Assembly (NCBI RefSeq): GCF_018904615.1
Contig: NZ_JADCNH010000033.1
Coordinates: 1 to 43,463 of the forward strand
Length of the DNA stretch: 43,463 nucleotides
Direction of reading: 5' to 3'
DNA from: Verticiella alkaliphila
GTDB taxonomy: Bacteria > Pseudomonadota > Gammaproteobacteria > Burkholderiales > Burkholderiaceae_B
Below are positions 24,736 through 33,687 of the stretch, one piece after another. The notes beneath the pieces were generated by a model that did not search any database, had not been told where the DNA came from, and saw only the letters and a list, made by a program, of their open reading frames with translations. Every line of letters begins with the position of its first letter. The first letter of the stretch is position 1. The position numbers were made by a program, and so were the translations under genes.

Positions 24736-25539
24736 TCACTCAGGCAGCAGTGGGCCGGACGACGGTACGCAGGTGGGCAGCGGCGGTGGGGGCGAGGTGG
24801 TGGCGAAGGTACGCTCGCCAAAGAACCAGTAACGCGAGGCCATCAAGGGCTCGCCGGTGGTGCGCAGCATGAGCGGGCGCTCGACGGTCAGGGTCATCAA
24901 TGGGCGCTGGTCGGTGAGTGCGCGGCCCTGGGGGCCCGTGCCCAGACACGCCTGGGCGCCGGGCTCGAAGTACGCCGTCTCCAGGTAAGCGCGCAAGGTG
25001 GCCTCCAAGCGCAGGGAATCGATGGTGGCCCAGGCGCACGAGACCGCCACGCCCAGGGCCAGACCGCGCAGCACCGGTTTGCCGCGCCAGCACGCAAGCC
25101 CGCCCACCACGGCGGCGGCAGTCAGCAAGCCGATGTGCCAGGCCACCGGATGCGCACTGCCGGCAAGCGCAAGGCTGGCCGCCGCAATCACGAAGGGCCC
25201 GATGGGCAGCACCGCGACGAACGCCAGCAGGGCCTCGCCGATGTCTATGGCCCTGCGCGAGGGCAGCGTGCCCGGCTGTCTGGCTGCCCGCAGCGCGATG
25301 CCCACGGCACCGCCCACCAGCGCGCCAACGGCCGGGATCAGCAGGAAACCCGACAGTGGCCCTGGCGTGAGATCCTGCCCGGTGTCGTTCGATTGTCCGC
25401 CCAGATGCCAGGTGACGGCCAACACGGCCACCGCCAGCCACACGCGCTTACCCCAGACGGCGGGCATCAGCAGGAACAGCACGCCCGCCACGGCGGCGGC
25501 AGGCAAGCCCAGCGACATCACGAGCGCGCTTAGCGGCAC
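24736..25539 (-). CDS. Membrane protein of unknown function
   Basis: 267 residues from a GTG at 25539, which has AGGGGAG six bases upstream; longer in-frame starts overlap the preceding gene. Six or so hydrophobic segments are visible (LPAAAVAGVLFLLMPAV, VWLAVAVLAVTWHL, FLLIPAVGALVGGAVGIAL, ALLAFVAVLPIGPFVIAAA and others), followed by a soluble tail of about 90 residues with SPPPPLPT near the end. It lies 11 bases after the small two-helix membrane protein gene, with which it probably forms an operon. No family was recognised. Confidence 0.65.
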   Translation of the reverse strand: MPLSALVMSLGLPAAAVAGVLFLLMPAVWGKRVWLAVAVLAVTWHLGGQSNDTGQDLTPGPLSGFLLIPAVGALVGGAVGIALRAARQPGTLPSRRAIDIGEALLAFVAVLPIGPFVIAAASLALAGSAHPVAWHIGLLTAAAVVGGLACWRGKPVLRGLALGVAVSCAWATIDSLRLEATLRAYLETAYFEPGAQACLGTGPQGRALTDQRPLMTLTVERPLMLRTTGEPLMASRYWFFGERTFATTSPPPPLPTCVPSSGPLLPE

Positions 25540-25550
25540 GACATCTCCCC

Positions 25551-25877
25551 TCAGCGCCGGCCGCGGCGCTGGCGCCACCGGTGTCGGATGCGAAACGGGA
25601 GCTCGCCGGCCCATCGTGAGCCGTGCACCAGCAACCAGCACATGCCGGCGAAAAAGGCGGCAGCGCCGCCCCCCACCAGCAGTGCATAGAGAGCGCGCAT
25701 CGCCGGCGTGCGATCGGTGGCGTTGTCCCAGGCAAGCACGCCGAAGACGACGAAAAAGAGCAGCACGGCCCAGCGCATGTGTCGGCGGTTGCGCCTTTCC
25801 TCGTGGTCAAGCCCCGCCTTCCAGGCGGCAGCGTCGGGATCGTCATCCCAGCGACGCTCGTTGGGGTCTTCTGTCAT
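25551..25877 (-). CDS. Small membrane protein of unknown function
   Basis: 108 residues from the ATG at 25877, with GGGAGG nine bases upstream. An acidic N-terminus (MTEDPNERRWDDDPDAAAWK) is followed by two transmembrane helices at about 37-53 and 65-85, and a very basic tail (RIRHRWRQRRGRR). By the positive-inside rule the tail is cytoplasmic. It is cotranscribed with the next membrane protein gene. Confidence 0.65.
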   Translation of the reverse strand: MTEDPNERRWDDDPDAAAWKAGLDHEERRNRRHMRWAVLLFFVVFGVLAWDNATDRTPAMRALYALLVGGGAAAFFAGMCWLLVHGSRWAGELPFRIRHRWRQRRGRR

Positions 25878-25941
25878 GCAGCATTGCCTCCCGGAACACG
25901 TGGTCGTTGCACCGAGGCCAGTGTAGTGGCACTTGCCGGCG

Positions 25942-26922
25942 CTACCCCTGCGTCTGGCGCAAGGCCGCGGCAATGTCGTCCACGGCGGGCAGCGCCACGC
26001 CGCGCCTGCGCACGAACACCATCTCGCCTGGTGTGAACGGCTCCGTCAGCGCCAACGGCACCACCCTGCCCCGCGCCGCGTAATGCGTCACCGCCGTGAA
26101 AGGGGCGATGGTGAGCAAGGCGCTGTCGGCCACCACGCACAGATTGGTGTGCAGCGAGAACGATTCGATGCGCGGCGTGGGCGGCATCACGCCGGCCTGG
26201 TGAAACCGCTGATCGAAGAGCTGCCGGATGCGCGTGCCGGCCGGGGCCACGATCCAGTCGGCTGCCAAGAGGGCGGCGGTGTCCAGCGCGCCGGCCTTCG
26301 CCAAAGGGTGATCGATGGCGGCAGCCACGGCCAGTTGTTCAGTCCACAGGTTTTCAGAGACGAGCTCGCGCAGAAACTCGGGCGAGGCGTCGCTGGGATC
26401 CAGGCGGCCGATCAGGCAATCGATATCCCCGCGCAGCAGGCCGTTGATCAGCCGGGGCACGTTGGCTTCATGCAGCACCAGCCGGGGCAGGCGTCCGGCC
26501 TGCGTCAGAGCACCCACCAGCCTTGGCACCACGGCCACACCGGCGGCCGGCACCATGCCGAGATGGACGGTGGGCAGATCCGGCGCAGCGGCGATGGCGT
26601 CTGCGGCATGGCGCAGCGCGCCCAGGGCGTGCTGCAGGCGCTGCCACGCGATCCGGCCGGCGGGGGTGAGGTGGCTGCCGGTGGCGCTACGCGTGATCAG
26701 TGTCGCGCCCAATGCCTGCTCCAGCTCGCGCAGCATGGCGGTGGCGGCAGGCTGGCTGATGTGCAGCGCCTGCGCGGCCGCGGTCAATGAACCCTGCGTG
26801 TCGATGAGCGACAGCAAACGCAGATGACGAATGCGCAGCCTTTCGAGCGGGCTGCCCAGGGCGGCGTCGGGCGCTGGCCCCTCTGGCGACTGCGACATGG
26901 AAGCGCTGCCTTCTTCTGCCAT
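25942..26922 (-). CDS. LysR-type transcriptional regulator
   Basis: 326 residues from the ATG at 26922, with AGGA six bases upstream. The N-terminal winged helix is at about 28-85 (LRLLSLIDTQGSLTAAAQAL, then HISQPAATAMLRELEQALG), and an effector-binding domain of the periplasmic-binding type follows. It is divergent from the Bug/CoA-transferase pair with 156 bases between, the standard arrangement for a regulator of that pair. A short symmetric site atcc-gatct-ggat at 26942-26954 may be part of its operator. Confidence 0.92.
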   Translation of the reverse strand: MAEEGSASMSQSPEGPAPDAALGSPLERLRIRHLRLLSLIDTQGSLTAAAQALHISQPAATAMLRELEQALGATLITRSATGSHLTPAGRIAWQRLQHALGALRHAADAIAAAPDLPTVHLGMVPAAGVAVVPRLVGALTQAGRLPRLVLHEANVPRLINGLLRGDIDCLIGRLDPSDASPEFLRELVSENLWTEQLAVAAAIDHPLAKAGALDTAALLAADWIVAPAGTRIRQLFDQRFHQAGVMPPTPRIESFSLHTNLCVVADSALLTIAPFTAVTHYAARGRVVPLALTEPFTPGEMVFVRRRGVALPAVDDIAAALRQTQG

Positions 26923-27078
26923 CACCAATCCTGATCACGTAATCCGATCTGGATAATTTACAGCGATGGCCTGACGGCGAACAATGCAGACATCCCCGGG
27001 ATAGCCGCCGCGACAGACGATGGCACCCCGGAGCCCATGCCGATGCGGCGTGCGATCTGCAATCATCAGCAGACTTTC

Positions 27079-28077
27079 ATGCCCCAATCCCGTCAGCTTG
27101 GCCGGCGCACGGTGCTCACCGCGCTGGCCTGCGCCCTGCCCGCCTTCCTCATCACCCCCGCCATGGCCGCGTCCTACCCGGACCGCCCCATCCGCCTGAT
27201 CGTGCCCTACGCCCCCGGCGGCGGGCCGGACGTGCAGACGCGGCGTACGGCCGAGGCACTGGCGCGCGAGATGAACGCCAACGTCGTCGTGGAGAACAAG
27301 GTGGGTGCGGGCGGCATGCTGGCCGGCGAGTATCTGTTTCGCGCGCATGCCGATGGCTACACGCTGATGCTGGGCGCCTCCACGCTGGTGGTGCAGAAGA
27401 TCCTGCAGCCGTCGTTGAGCTTTGATCCGGTGGAAGACTTCACGCAGATCGTGCGCACGGGCTTCTCGCCGCAGGTGCTGGTGGTGCGCAGCGACTCGCC
27501 CTACACGGATGTGAAGGCCTTGATCGAGGCCGCCAAGACGGCCAAGGACCCGTTGAACTACGGCTCGGGCGGGATCGGCAGCGCGGCGCACCTGGCGGGC
27601 GCGGCGTTCGCGTCCAATGCGGGCATCAAGGCCGTGCATATCCCGTATCGCGGCTCGGTGGAGATCGTGCCCGCGCTGCTGCGGGGCGACACGGCCTTTG
27701 CCTTCCCCACCGCCTCGACCGCCCTGCCCCACGTGACCGACGGCAAGGTGCGCGCGTTGGCCGTGACCTCGGCAAAGCGCAGCGCCCAGTTGCCAGACGT
27801 GCCCACGCTGAACGAGATCTTCGGGCGCACGGACTTGGCGCTGGATTCGTGGAGCGGCATCTGGGCGCCCAAGGGCTTGCCGGACGACATCACGGCCAAG
27901 CTCGAGAAGGCCTTCAAGGCGGTGTATGCGCAACCGGATCAGGCGGACTTCTATGAGAAGACGGGACTCGTGATCGACACCACGGCTTCGCCTGCGGCCT
28001 TCAAGGATTTCGTGCGCGCCGAGACGGAAAAGTACGCTCGCATCATTCGCGACAACGACATCAAGGTGGACCAATGA
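27079..28077 (+). CDS. Bug/TctC-type periplasmic binding protein
   Basis: 332 residues from the ATG at 27079. The signal peptide ALACALPAFLITPAMAA, with twin Arg in GRRTVLTAL, may use the Tat or Sec route. The mature part has the family motifs YPDRPIRLIVPYAPGGGPD, VVVENKVGAGG and GSGGIGSAAHLAG. Bug proteins bind carboxylates or other small anions outside the inner membrane; most have no cognate transporter nearby, as here. The gene overlaps the CoA-transferase by four bases, so the bound compound is probably activated as a CoA thioester. Confidence 0.93.
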   Translation: MPQSRQLGRRTVLTALACALPAFLITPAMAASYPDRPIRLIVPYAPGGGPDVQTRRTAEALAREMNANVVVENKVGAGGMLAGEYLFRAHADGYTLMLGASTLVVQKILQPSLSFDPVEDFTQIVRTGFSPQVLVVRSDSPYTDVKALIEAAKTAKDPLNYGSGGIGSAAHLAGAAFASNAGIKAVHIPYRGSVEIVPALLRGDTAFAFPTASTALPHVTDGKVRALAVTSAKRSAQLPDVPTLNEIFGRTDLALDSWSGIWAPKGLPDDITAKLEKAFKAVYAQPDQADFYEKTGLVIDTTASPAAFKDFVRAETEKYARIIRDNDIKVDQ

Positions 28078-29198
28078 GCAGCTTCCAGAACCCAACGGCC
28101 GGCTTTGCGCCACTGACCGGCGTGCGCGTGCTGGACTTCTCGCACGTGATCGCGGGGCCTCTGGCCACGCTCTTTCTGGCGCAGCTGGGCGCGCAGGTGA
28201 CCAAGGTGGAGAACGCGCGCGGCGGCGACGTGATGCGCAACAACGAGAAGGGCCCGGCGCCCTTCGTGGCGCTCAACGCGGGCAAGGATTGCGTGCATCT
28301 GGACCTGGCGGTGCCGGAGGATCTGGCGCGCGCCAAGGCCCTCCTGCGCGAAGCCGACGTGCTGGTCGACAACCTGCGCCCCGGCGTGCTGGAAAGCCTC
28401 GGCCTGGGACTGGAGGCCGCCCAAGAGGTGAACCCGGGCATCATCTACTGCGCGATCTCGGGCTTTGGCCGGCACAGCCCCACCTGGGGCCAGCGCCCCG
28501 CCTACGATCACGTCATCCAGGCCGCCACCGGCATGGCCTTCATGGCCGGCACCGAAGGCGATCCGCCCATCAAGGCGGGCTTTCCGGGCGTGGATTCGGC
28601 CACGGGCGTGCTGGCGGCGTTCGCCATCCTGGCGGCGCTGCGCGAGCGCGATCGCACCGGCGTGGGCTGCTTCCTGGATGTGTCCATGACGGCAGCGGCC
28701 ATGCAGATGATGTACCCCTTTGCCTGCGTGGCGCTGACCGAAGGCGGCAACCCGCCGCGCGTGGGCAACCAGGGTTACTCGGGAAGCCCTTCGGCGGATT
28801 TCTTCCCCACCGCCGATGGCGGGTGGATTGCCGTGGGCGCCAACACGCCCCCGCAGCTGGCTGCCCTGCTGGACGAGCTCGGCATGCAGGACGCCATGTC
28901 GGACCCGGCCATCTTCGATCCGCCGCTCACCCTGGGCGGCCAGCCGAGCTTCGTGCGCGCCAAGGACCCAGCGGCGCTCAAGTCGCGGCTGCGCGAGGCT
29001 TTTGCCCGTGAGACGGGGGATGCGCTCGAAGCGCGGCTCATGCGGCGCAACGTGCCGGTGTCCAAGCTCAGAGACATTGCCACTTTCGCGAAGGATGCCG
29101 TGTCGGCAGCGGCCTTGCCCGTGACCGCGCTGGAGAGCGATGGCGTGACCGTGCTGTCGCCGGGGCTGGGCTTTCGGGTGACGCCGCACACACGCTAG
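28074..29198 (+). CDS. CaiB/BaiF-type CoA-transferase (family III)
   Basis: 374 residues. The family features are GVRVLDFSHVIAGPLATLFL at the N-terminus, VDNLRPGVLESLG, and the catalytic aspartate Asp174 in GFPGVDSATG. These enzymes move CoA between organic acids. ATGA overlap with the Bug gene and the divergent LysR gene suggest a small inducible carboxylate-use operon. The substrate cannot be told from sequence. A 7-bp stem at 29212-29218/29231-29237 follows the stop. Confidence 0.93.
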   Translation: MSSFQNPTAGFAPLTGVRVLDFSHVIAGPLATLFLAQLGAQVTKVENARGGDVMRNNEKGPAPFVALNAGKDCVHLDLAVPEDLARAKALLREADVLVDNLRPGVLESLGLGLEAAQEVNPGIIYCAISGFGRHSPTWGQRPAYDHVIQAATGMAFMAGTEGDPPIKAGFPGVDSATGVLAAFAILAALRERDRTGVGCFLDVSMTAAAMQMMYPFACVALTEGGNPPRVGNQGYSGSPSADFFPTADGGWIAVGANTPPQLAALLDELGMQDAMSDPAIFDPPLTLGGQPSFVRAKDPAALKSRLREAFARETGDALEARLMRRNVPVSKLRDIATFAKDAVSAAALPVTALESDGVTVLSPGLGFRVTPHTR

Positions 29199-29211
29199 CG
29201 CGAACGTCAGA

Positions 29212-29237
29212 CAGCGGGCTCGGGATCGGACCCGCTG
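29212..29237 (+). terminator. Weak hairpin after the CoA-transferase gene
   Basis: cagcggg and cccgctg pair across a 12-base loop, 14 bases after the stop, and CGGCTTTG follows. The T-tract is poor, so this is a possible terminator only. Confidence 0.35.
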
Positions 29238-29367
29238 CGGCTTTGACACGAGAGGATCAGTGACGCTTTCCATGTACCCACAATCCGCATGAATCTGTTA
29301 CGGATTTGGGTTTGCAGCAGATGAGGGGCTGGCGATAATGCCGGCCCCTCATTCATGGAACGTTGGC

Positions 29368-30171
29368 ATGTCCAGTACCTCTCGCCTCGGGCCCATCCTC
29401 GGGCGCCACGTCAATCTCTCGATGCTCAGCGTCGCCACTTTCTTCCTCGGTGCGCTGTGCCTGGGCGCCGCTGGGTTGCTGTTCGCGGTCCGGGATCGCG
29501 CGCCGCTCGAGGCGGCAGCTCTCATCCAGGCGGTGATGGTGGGATTGGGCGTGATGGGCTTAGCGACGATGGCCCTGGCGCTGTACCTGCGGCGCAAGCG
29601 CTGGGTGCAAGGCGAGCTGGGTGTGCAGCGCCTGCCGGATGGCGCCACGTGGCTTTACACCGACGTTGGCGAAACCTGCCAGTTCTACCGCTACGGGATG
29701 TCCGTGGGCCTCGCCTGGCGTCGTGACGGCGAGACCGAGTGGGCTGCCCTGGATGCGCGCACGGGCGGCTATTTGAAGTTCCTGGATCGCTTCTTGACGG
29801 GCTATCACGAGGCGCGCGTGCCAGTGTTGCTCCGGCAGCTGGAAGCGGGCGACACACTTGGGTTTCAGACACTCTCCGCTGGCGGCAAGCTCAAGAGCAT
29901 CTTCAGCCTGGGCGTGAAGCACTACGCCACGATGGCCACGCAGACGGTGCGCCTGAGCCGCGATCGCATCGAGCTGCCGGATGCCACCGTCAATCTGGGC
30001 TCGATCGCGGCCATTGATGTCTCGAGCTGGAGCGAGCGCATCACGCTCAAACTGCACGACGGACGCATCGTGACGCACAGCTACACCACACTCTTCGACG
30101 CGCCCTTGCTGTTGATCCTGCTGGAGACGCTATTGACTGCGCGTGTGGAGCGCGCGGGCTTGCGCGTCTGA
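29368..30171 (+). CDS. Membrane-anchored protein of unknown function
   Basis: 267 residues from the ATG at 29368 (a start at 29338 is possible). Two transmembrane helices are at about 24-44 and 55-75, followed by RRKRWVQGELG and a soluble domain of about 185 residues. The soluble part is beta-rich and contains TWLYTDVGETCQFYRYG and VNLGSIAAIDVSSWSERITL. The layout resembles bacterial PH-like membrane proteins, but I cannot name a family. It stands alone on the plus strand and is convergent with the next gene. Confidence 0.7.
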   Translation: MSSTSRLGPILGRHVNLSMLSVATFFLGALCLGAAGLLFAVRDRAPLEAAALIQAVMVGLGVMGLATMALALYLRRKRWVQGELGVQRLPDGATWLYTDVGETCQFYRYGMSVGLAWRRDGETEWAALDARTGGYLKFLDRFLTGYHEARVPVLLRQLEAGDTLGFQTLSAGGKLKSIFSLGVKHYATMATQTVRLSRDRIELPDATVNLGSIAAIDVSSWSERITLKLHDGRIVTHSYTTLFDAPLLLILLETLLTARVERAGLRV

Positions 30172-30273
30172 TCGGCGGCGTCGCACGGGCAGGTGCGGGT
30201 CTCACTTCGCCTGCTCGGCCAACGCCCTCATCAGCTCCGGCGCTCGCTCATCGCGGCCCACACCTCGGACCGC

Positions 30274-31239
30274 TCAGTCGTTGCTCGTCGTCACGTTGAG
30301 CTGCCGCATCACGGTCTGGCGTGATCCAAACGCCCAGTGCGGCAAGGCCTGGCCCAGCACCACGACGACAGGCGGATCGGCCCGCACCGTCAAGGACTTC
30401 TCCTGGCCGCTGACGAAGGCCAGGATGGCCTTGCAGCTGTCCTCCGCGCCAAACTGCGCCAACGCTGCGGGGCAGTCCACTTCCTCCTTCTGTACGGCCT
30501 GGGCAAAGGCGGCGTCGCGCTGCTCCGCCGGGCTCGCGCCCTGGGCATCGAGCGCGTAGGCGTAGCGCTTGTGCAGCGCCAGGCTGCGCGTCACGTGTCC
30601 CTGGTCCGTCACCGCAACACGCCCCCGAACCAGGCCGATCGGCCCGCCCAGCTCGATCCAGACCTTGGGCCCCACACTGCCCGGATCCATGGGACTGATG
30701 GCGCCGGTGGTCAACGCTTCCAGGATGGGCGCGAGGCCCACGATCGACACGTCAGCCTCCGCACGTAACGCCTCCGGCTGGTCGATGGCGACGGATACCG
30801 TGGCGTCGCCCTGCACGCGGTCCAGGTCCCACGCCACATCGGCGTGCATGGGGGGCAACGCGACGACGCCGCCGGCATGCACCAGCGGCAAGTCGGCCAG
30901 CGGGCTGTTGCCGTCAGGCGCTGACACGCCGCGCAAGCCGAGCCTGCCGCGCGACTGCGTGGCGTGGTGTTGCAGGTCCGAGATCGTCACCGCGTCCAAG
31001 GTGAGCGCCGTGACCGCATCGGGCCCAGTCACCGTCACCTCGCGCAGCGTTACGCTGCCCAATGGCGTAGCCGACAGGCTGCGCCAGTGCACATGATCGC
31101 GCAGGCCGCGCTGTTGCAGCAGATCGATCACCGCCGCCTCTGCGCGCTGCGTGGCGAGATGGGTGGTGCCAAACCAGGCCGCGACGCCAAGCGCTACGAC
31201 ACCGCCTGCCACTGCCAGGAATCGCGTGCGACGTGCCAT
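30274..31239 (-). CDS. Single-pass membrane protein of unknown function
   Basis: 321 residues from the ATG at 31239, which overlaps the stop of the upstream gene (TGATG). The N-terminus MARRTRFLAVAGGVVALGVAAWFG is a signal anchor. The large periplasmic part has repeated beta-strand patterns (SVTLREVTVTGPDAVTALTL) as in AsmA- or DUF945-like proteins. It probably forms an operon with the secreted protein gene upstream. Function is unknown. Confidence 0.65.
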   Translation of the reverse strand: MARRTRFLAVAGGVVALGVAAWFGTTHLATQRAEAAVIDLLQQRGLRDHVHWRSLSATPLGSVTLREVTVTGPDAVTALTLDAVTISDLQHHATQSRGRLGLRGVSAPDGNSPLADLPLVHAGGVVALPPMHADVAWDLDRVQGDATVSVAIDQPEALRAEADVSIVGLAPILEALTTGAISPMDPGSVGPKVWIELGGPIGLVRGRVAVTDQGHVTRSLALHKRYAYALDAQGASPAEQRDAAFAQAVQKEEVDCPAALAQFGAEDSCKAILAFVSGQEKSLTVRADPPVVVVLGQALPHWAFGSRQTVMRQLNVTTSND

Positions 31240-31877
31240 CACGGCACGCCCCGCGACGATGACGGCGCACCTGCGATCACCTGTTGCGCGCGCTCGGGCG
31301 TCCACTCCGGATCGCCGATGCGATCGCGCGTCATCGTGAGCGCATTCGCGCGTTCCGCGCAGCCCGGCTGGGTGCAGGCGAGCACGCCGTCGTGGTCCGG
31401 TTGGATGCGTGTCATCGGCAAGCCTTCCTCATCTCGCGTATGCGGATCCAGGCGCACGCGCCCATGCACCCGATACCAGCCCGCCGCCAACGCCCGTTGC
31501 CCCGAGAGGCGAAGGGGATACGGCCAGTCGGCGCGGGCGTCTTCACCGTCAGCGCCCGTCACGCGCACGATACGGCTGATACGCGCCTCCTCACCTTGCA
31601 TGAGACGCTGGTACTGCGACGGGCCGATGGCGGCGTAGCTCACATCGGCTTCGATCATGGCCTTCAAGGCCGCGGGGTTGCGCTGCGCGATCTCCGCGAA
31701 ATGCGTGTACAGCTGGAGATGATCGCGTTCGCGCTGGACAGGATCGGACGTCGCCACTGCCGGCGCCGACGGCGGCGCCAGCGGCGCGGGCCGACTGGCG
31801 GCCACGGGCAACGCTACCGCGGCGCAAACGATCGCGCTCAGCACCCTCAGACATGGCCGCCAGCCGGCTCTCGACAT
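31239..31877 (-). CDS. Secreted or lipid-associated protein of unknown function
   Basis: 212 residues from the ATG at 31877, with GGAG seven bases upstream. A signal peptide LRVLSAIVCAAVALPVAASR is followed by a proline-rich linker and a domain with two cysteines in VLACTQPGCAER. It is the first gene of a two-gene unit with the membrane protein at 30274. No family is recognised. Confidence 0.65.
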   Translation of the reverse strand: MSRAGWRPCLRVLSAIVCAAVALPVAASRPAPLAPPSAPAVATSDPVQRERDHLQLYTHFAEIAQRNPAALKAMIEADVSYAAIGPSQYQRLMQGEEARISRIVRVTGADGEDARADWPYPLRLSGQRALAAGWYRVHGRVRLDPHTRDEEGLPMTRIQPDHDGVLACTQPGCAERANALTMTRDRIGDPEWTPERAQQVIAGAPSSSRGVP

Positions 31878-32005
31878 CGTCAATCTCCACGTTCCATCCT
31901 GCGCCAGCCGAGCGCTGTGCGCAGCCCGGACCCGAGCCGATTGTAGTCAAGCCCTGACCAGGCCCTGCCGTACACTGTCCGTCTCTCGGCGCTCCTGGAG
32001 CCACC

Positions 32006-32557
32006 ATGGGTTTCATCGTCATCGCTCTCATCATCGTCATCGCCCTGGGCGCCTTCGTCTGGCAACGCGACGAGCCCAAGCGCGAGGCGGCCTTGCAAAC
32101 CTCGCTCGATGCCATGCAGGGCTTCAGCCCGGCGCTGACGCTGTTCGGCGCAGACGGCGGCACCGGCGTGGCGCTGGATCCCAATGCCCGCGCGGTGGGC
32201 CTGCTGCAGCCCAACCGCCCTGCCACGCGCGTGGAAGCCAGCCGCGTGCTGGGGGCGGATCTCTACCAGGATGGCCAGCGCATCGGCACGGTGACACGCG
32301 ACGGCGCGCAGGCCCGGCTGGCCACGCTGCGCGAGCGCCAGCCGGCGCCCGCCGCGCCACCCTCCCCGCGCGGCGAACAAGTCCCCATGGATACCGTACA
32401 CCGTGTAGAGCTGCGCTTGTGGATCGACAATGACACAAACCCGACCCATGACGTGCGCCTGCTGGATCGCGAAGTGCGCAACACGGATGCGGCCTTCAAG
32501 GAGGCCGTGGCTGCCGGCGAGGGCTGGCTGGCGCAGTTGAGCGCGTTGTTGCGTTAG
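32006..32557 (+). CDS. N-terminally anchored protein of unknown function
   Basis: 183 residues, with GGAG six bases before the ATG. MGFIVIALIIVIALGAFVWQ is a transmembrane anchor, and the remainder is soluble with a Pro-rich turn (APAAPPSPRGEQ). The segment TLFGADGGTGVALDPNARAV looks like a PH- or beta-propeller-like start. It is divergent from the secreted protein gene at 31877. Function is unknown. Confidence 0.65.
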   Translation: MGFIVIALIIVIALGAFVWQRDEPKREAALQTSLDAMQGFSPALTLFGADGGTGVALDPNARAVGLLQPNRPATRVEASRVLGADLYQDGQRIGTVTRDGAQARLATLRERQPAPAAPPSPRGEQVPMDTVHRVELRLWIDNDTNPTHDVRLLDREVRNTDAAFKEAVAAGEGWLAQLSALLR

Positions 32558-32599
32558 ACGCCACAAACCCGACCGTTCACCTGCACCATCACGCAAAGC

Positions 32600-32620
32600 T
32601 TTTGCCATTCCCAGGCAAAA
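32600..32620. repeat. 7-bp inverted repeat upstream of the second Bug gene
   Basis: ttttgcc (32600-32606) and ggcaaaa (32614-32620) around attccca. It could be an operator for the Bug gene at 32709 or a weak terminator of the preceding gene. The rest of 32558-32708 shows nothing else. Confidence 0.45.
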
Positions 32621-32708
32621 CAGCGCGCGCGGGGGCACCCCTACACTGAATGAGTCTTTACTGGCGGGCACCGTCGCGCCGCCGGGAGCGCTGCCTGAGG
32701 GATGCCCC

Positions 32709-33683
32709 ATGCTCGAGAATCTCGTTCGCCACGCGCGCGTGGCCGTGTTGTGTGTCGCCAGCGTGGCGCCGTTCGGGCTGGCGCTGGCGCAAGCCCAGCC
32801 GATCCGCATCGTGGTGGGCTATCCGCCCGGCGGCACGGCCGACGCCGTGGCGCGCGCCTATGCCGAGAAGCTGCGCACGGTGCTGGGCACGAACGTGATG
32901 GTGGAGAACCAGGCGGGCGCGGGTGGGCAGATCGCCGCGCAGAACTTCCTTGCCGCCCCGCGCGACACGACCACCTTCCTCCTTGCCAACAACCACATGA
33001 TGACGACGCTGCCGCTCACGGTGCCGTCGGTTACGTACGACCCCGTCAAGGACTTCCAGCCGATCGGCCGGATGGCGAGCTTCGAGCACGTGCTGGTCGC
33101 AGGGCCAAGCCTGAAGGTGGATTCGCTGGCAGACTATCTGAAGGCTGCCCGTGCCAACCAGAAGGATCGCCTCTACGGCATCCCCGCCCCCGGCAGCGCC
33201 CCGCATTTCATCGGCTACACGGTGGGCAAGCAAAACGGCATTGCGCTGGAGCCCGTGGCCTACAAGGGTGGCGCCCCGCTGCTGTCGGATCTGCTGGGCG
33301 GCCACGTGCCCGCGGCGGTCGATGCCTTGGGCTCACTGACCCAGTACCATGAGAACGGCCGACTGAAGATTCTGGCCACCACCGGCGAGACTCGCCTGAA
33401 GACGCTGCCGAATGTACCCACGTTCAGCGAGCTGGGCTACCCGGGCCTGCAGGCCTCGGGCTGGGTGGGCCTCTTCACCAAGCCTGGCGCGGACCCGGCC
33501 CTGGTGGGGCGCATGAATGACGCCATCGCCAAGGTGGCGGCCATGCCGGAGATCCAGGCCACGCTCGAGCCCATGGGCTTTCGCCCGGAGACGAGCACGC
33601 CGGAGGCCATGCGCCAGACGATTGCCGACGAGCTCGCGCACTGGGGGCCGATCGTGAAGGAATCGGGCTACCAGGCGCAGTGA
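32709..33683 (+). CDS. Bug/TctC-type periplasmic binding protein
   Basis: 324 residues, with GAGGG before the ATG. The signal peptide is LVRHARVAVLCVASVAPFGL ending ALAQA. Family motifs are QPIRIVVGYPPGGTADAVA, VMVENQAGAGGQIAAQNFL and YGIPAPGSAPHFIGY. It is followed after four bases by a DUF2817 metallopeptidase gene, so the two may handle a shared compound such as a peptide or amino-acid derivative. Confidence 0.93.
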   Translation: MLENLVRHARVAVLCVASVAPFGLALAQAQPIRIVVGYPPGGTADAVARAYAEKLRTVLGTNVMVENQAGAGGQIAAQNFLAAPRDTTTFLLANNHMMTTLPLTVPSVTYDPVKDFQPIGRMASFEHVLVAGPSLKVDSLADYLKAARANQKDRLYGIPAPGSAPHFIGYTVGKQNGIALEPVAYKGGAPLLSDLLGGHVPAAVDALGSLTQYHENGRLKILATTGETRLKTLPNVPTFSELGYPGLQASGWVGLFTKPGADPALVGRMNDAIAKVAAMPEIQATLEPMGFRPETSTPEAMRQTIADELAHWGPIVKESGYQAQ

Positions 33684-33687
33684 ACGC

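Noticed and set aside
27951-29273. 440-codon minus-strand open frame
   Set aside because: Antisense to the CoA-transferase gene, whose catalytic motif is intact.
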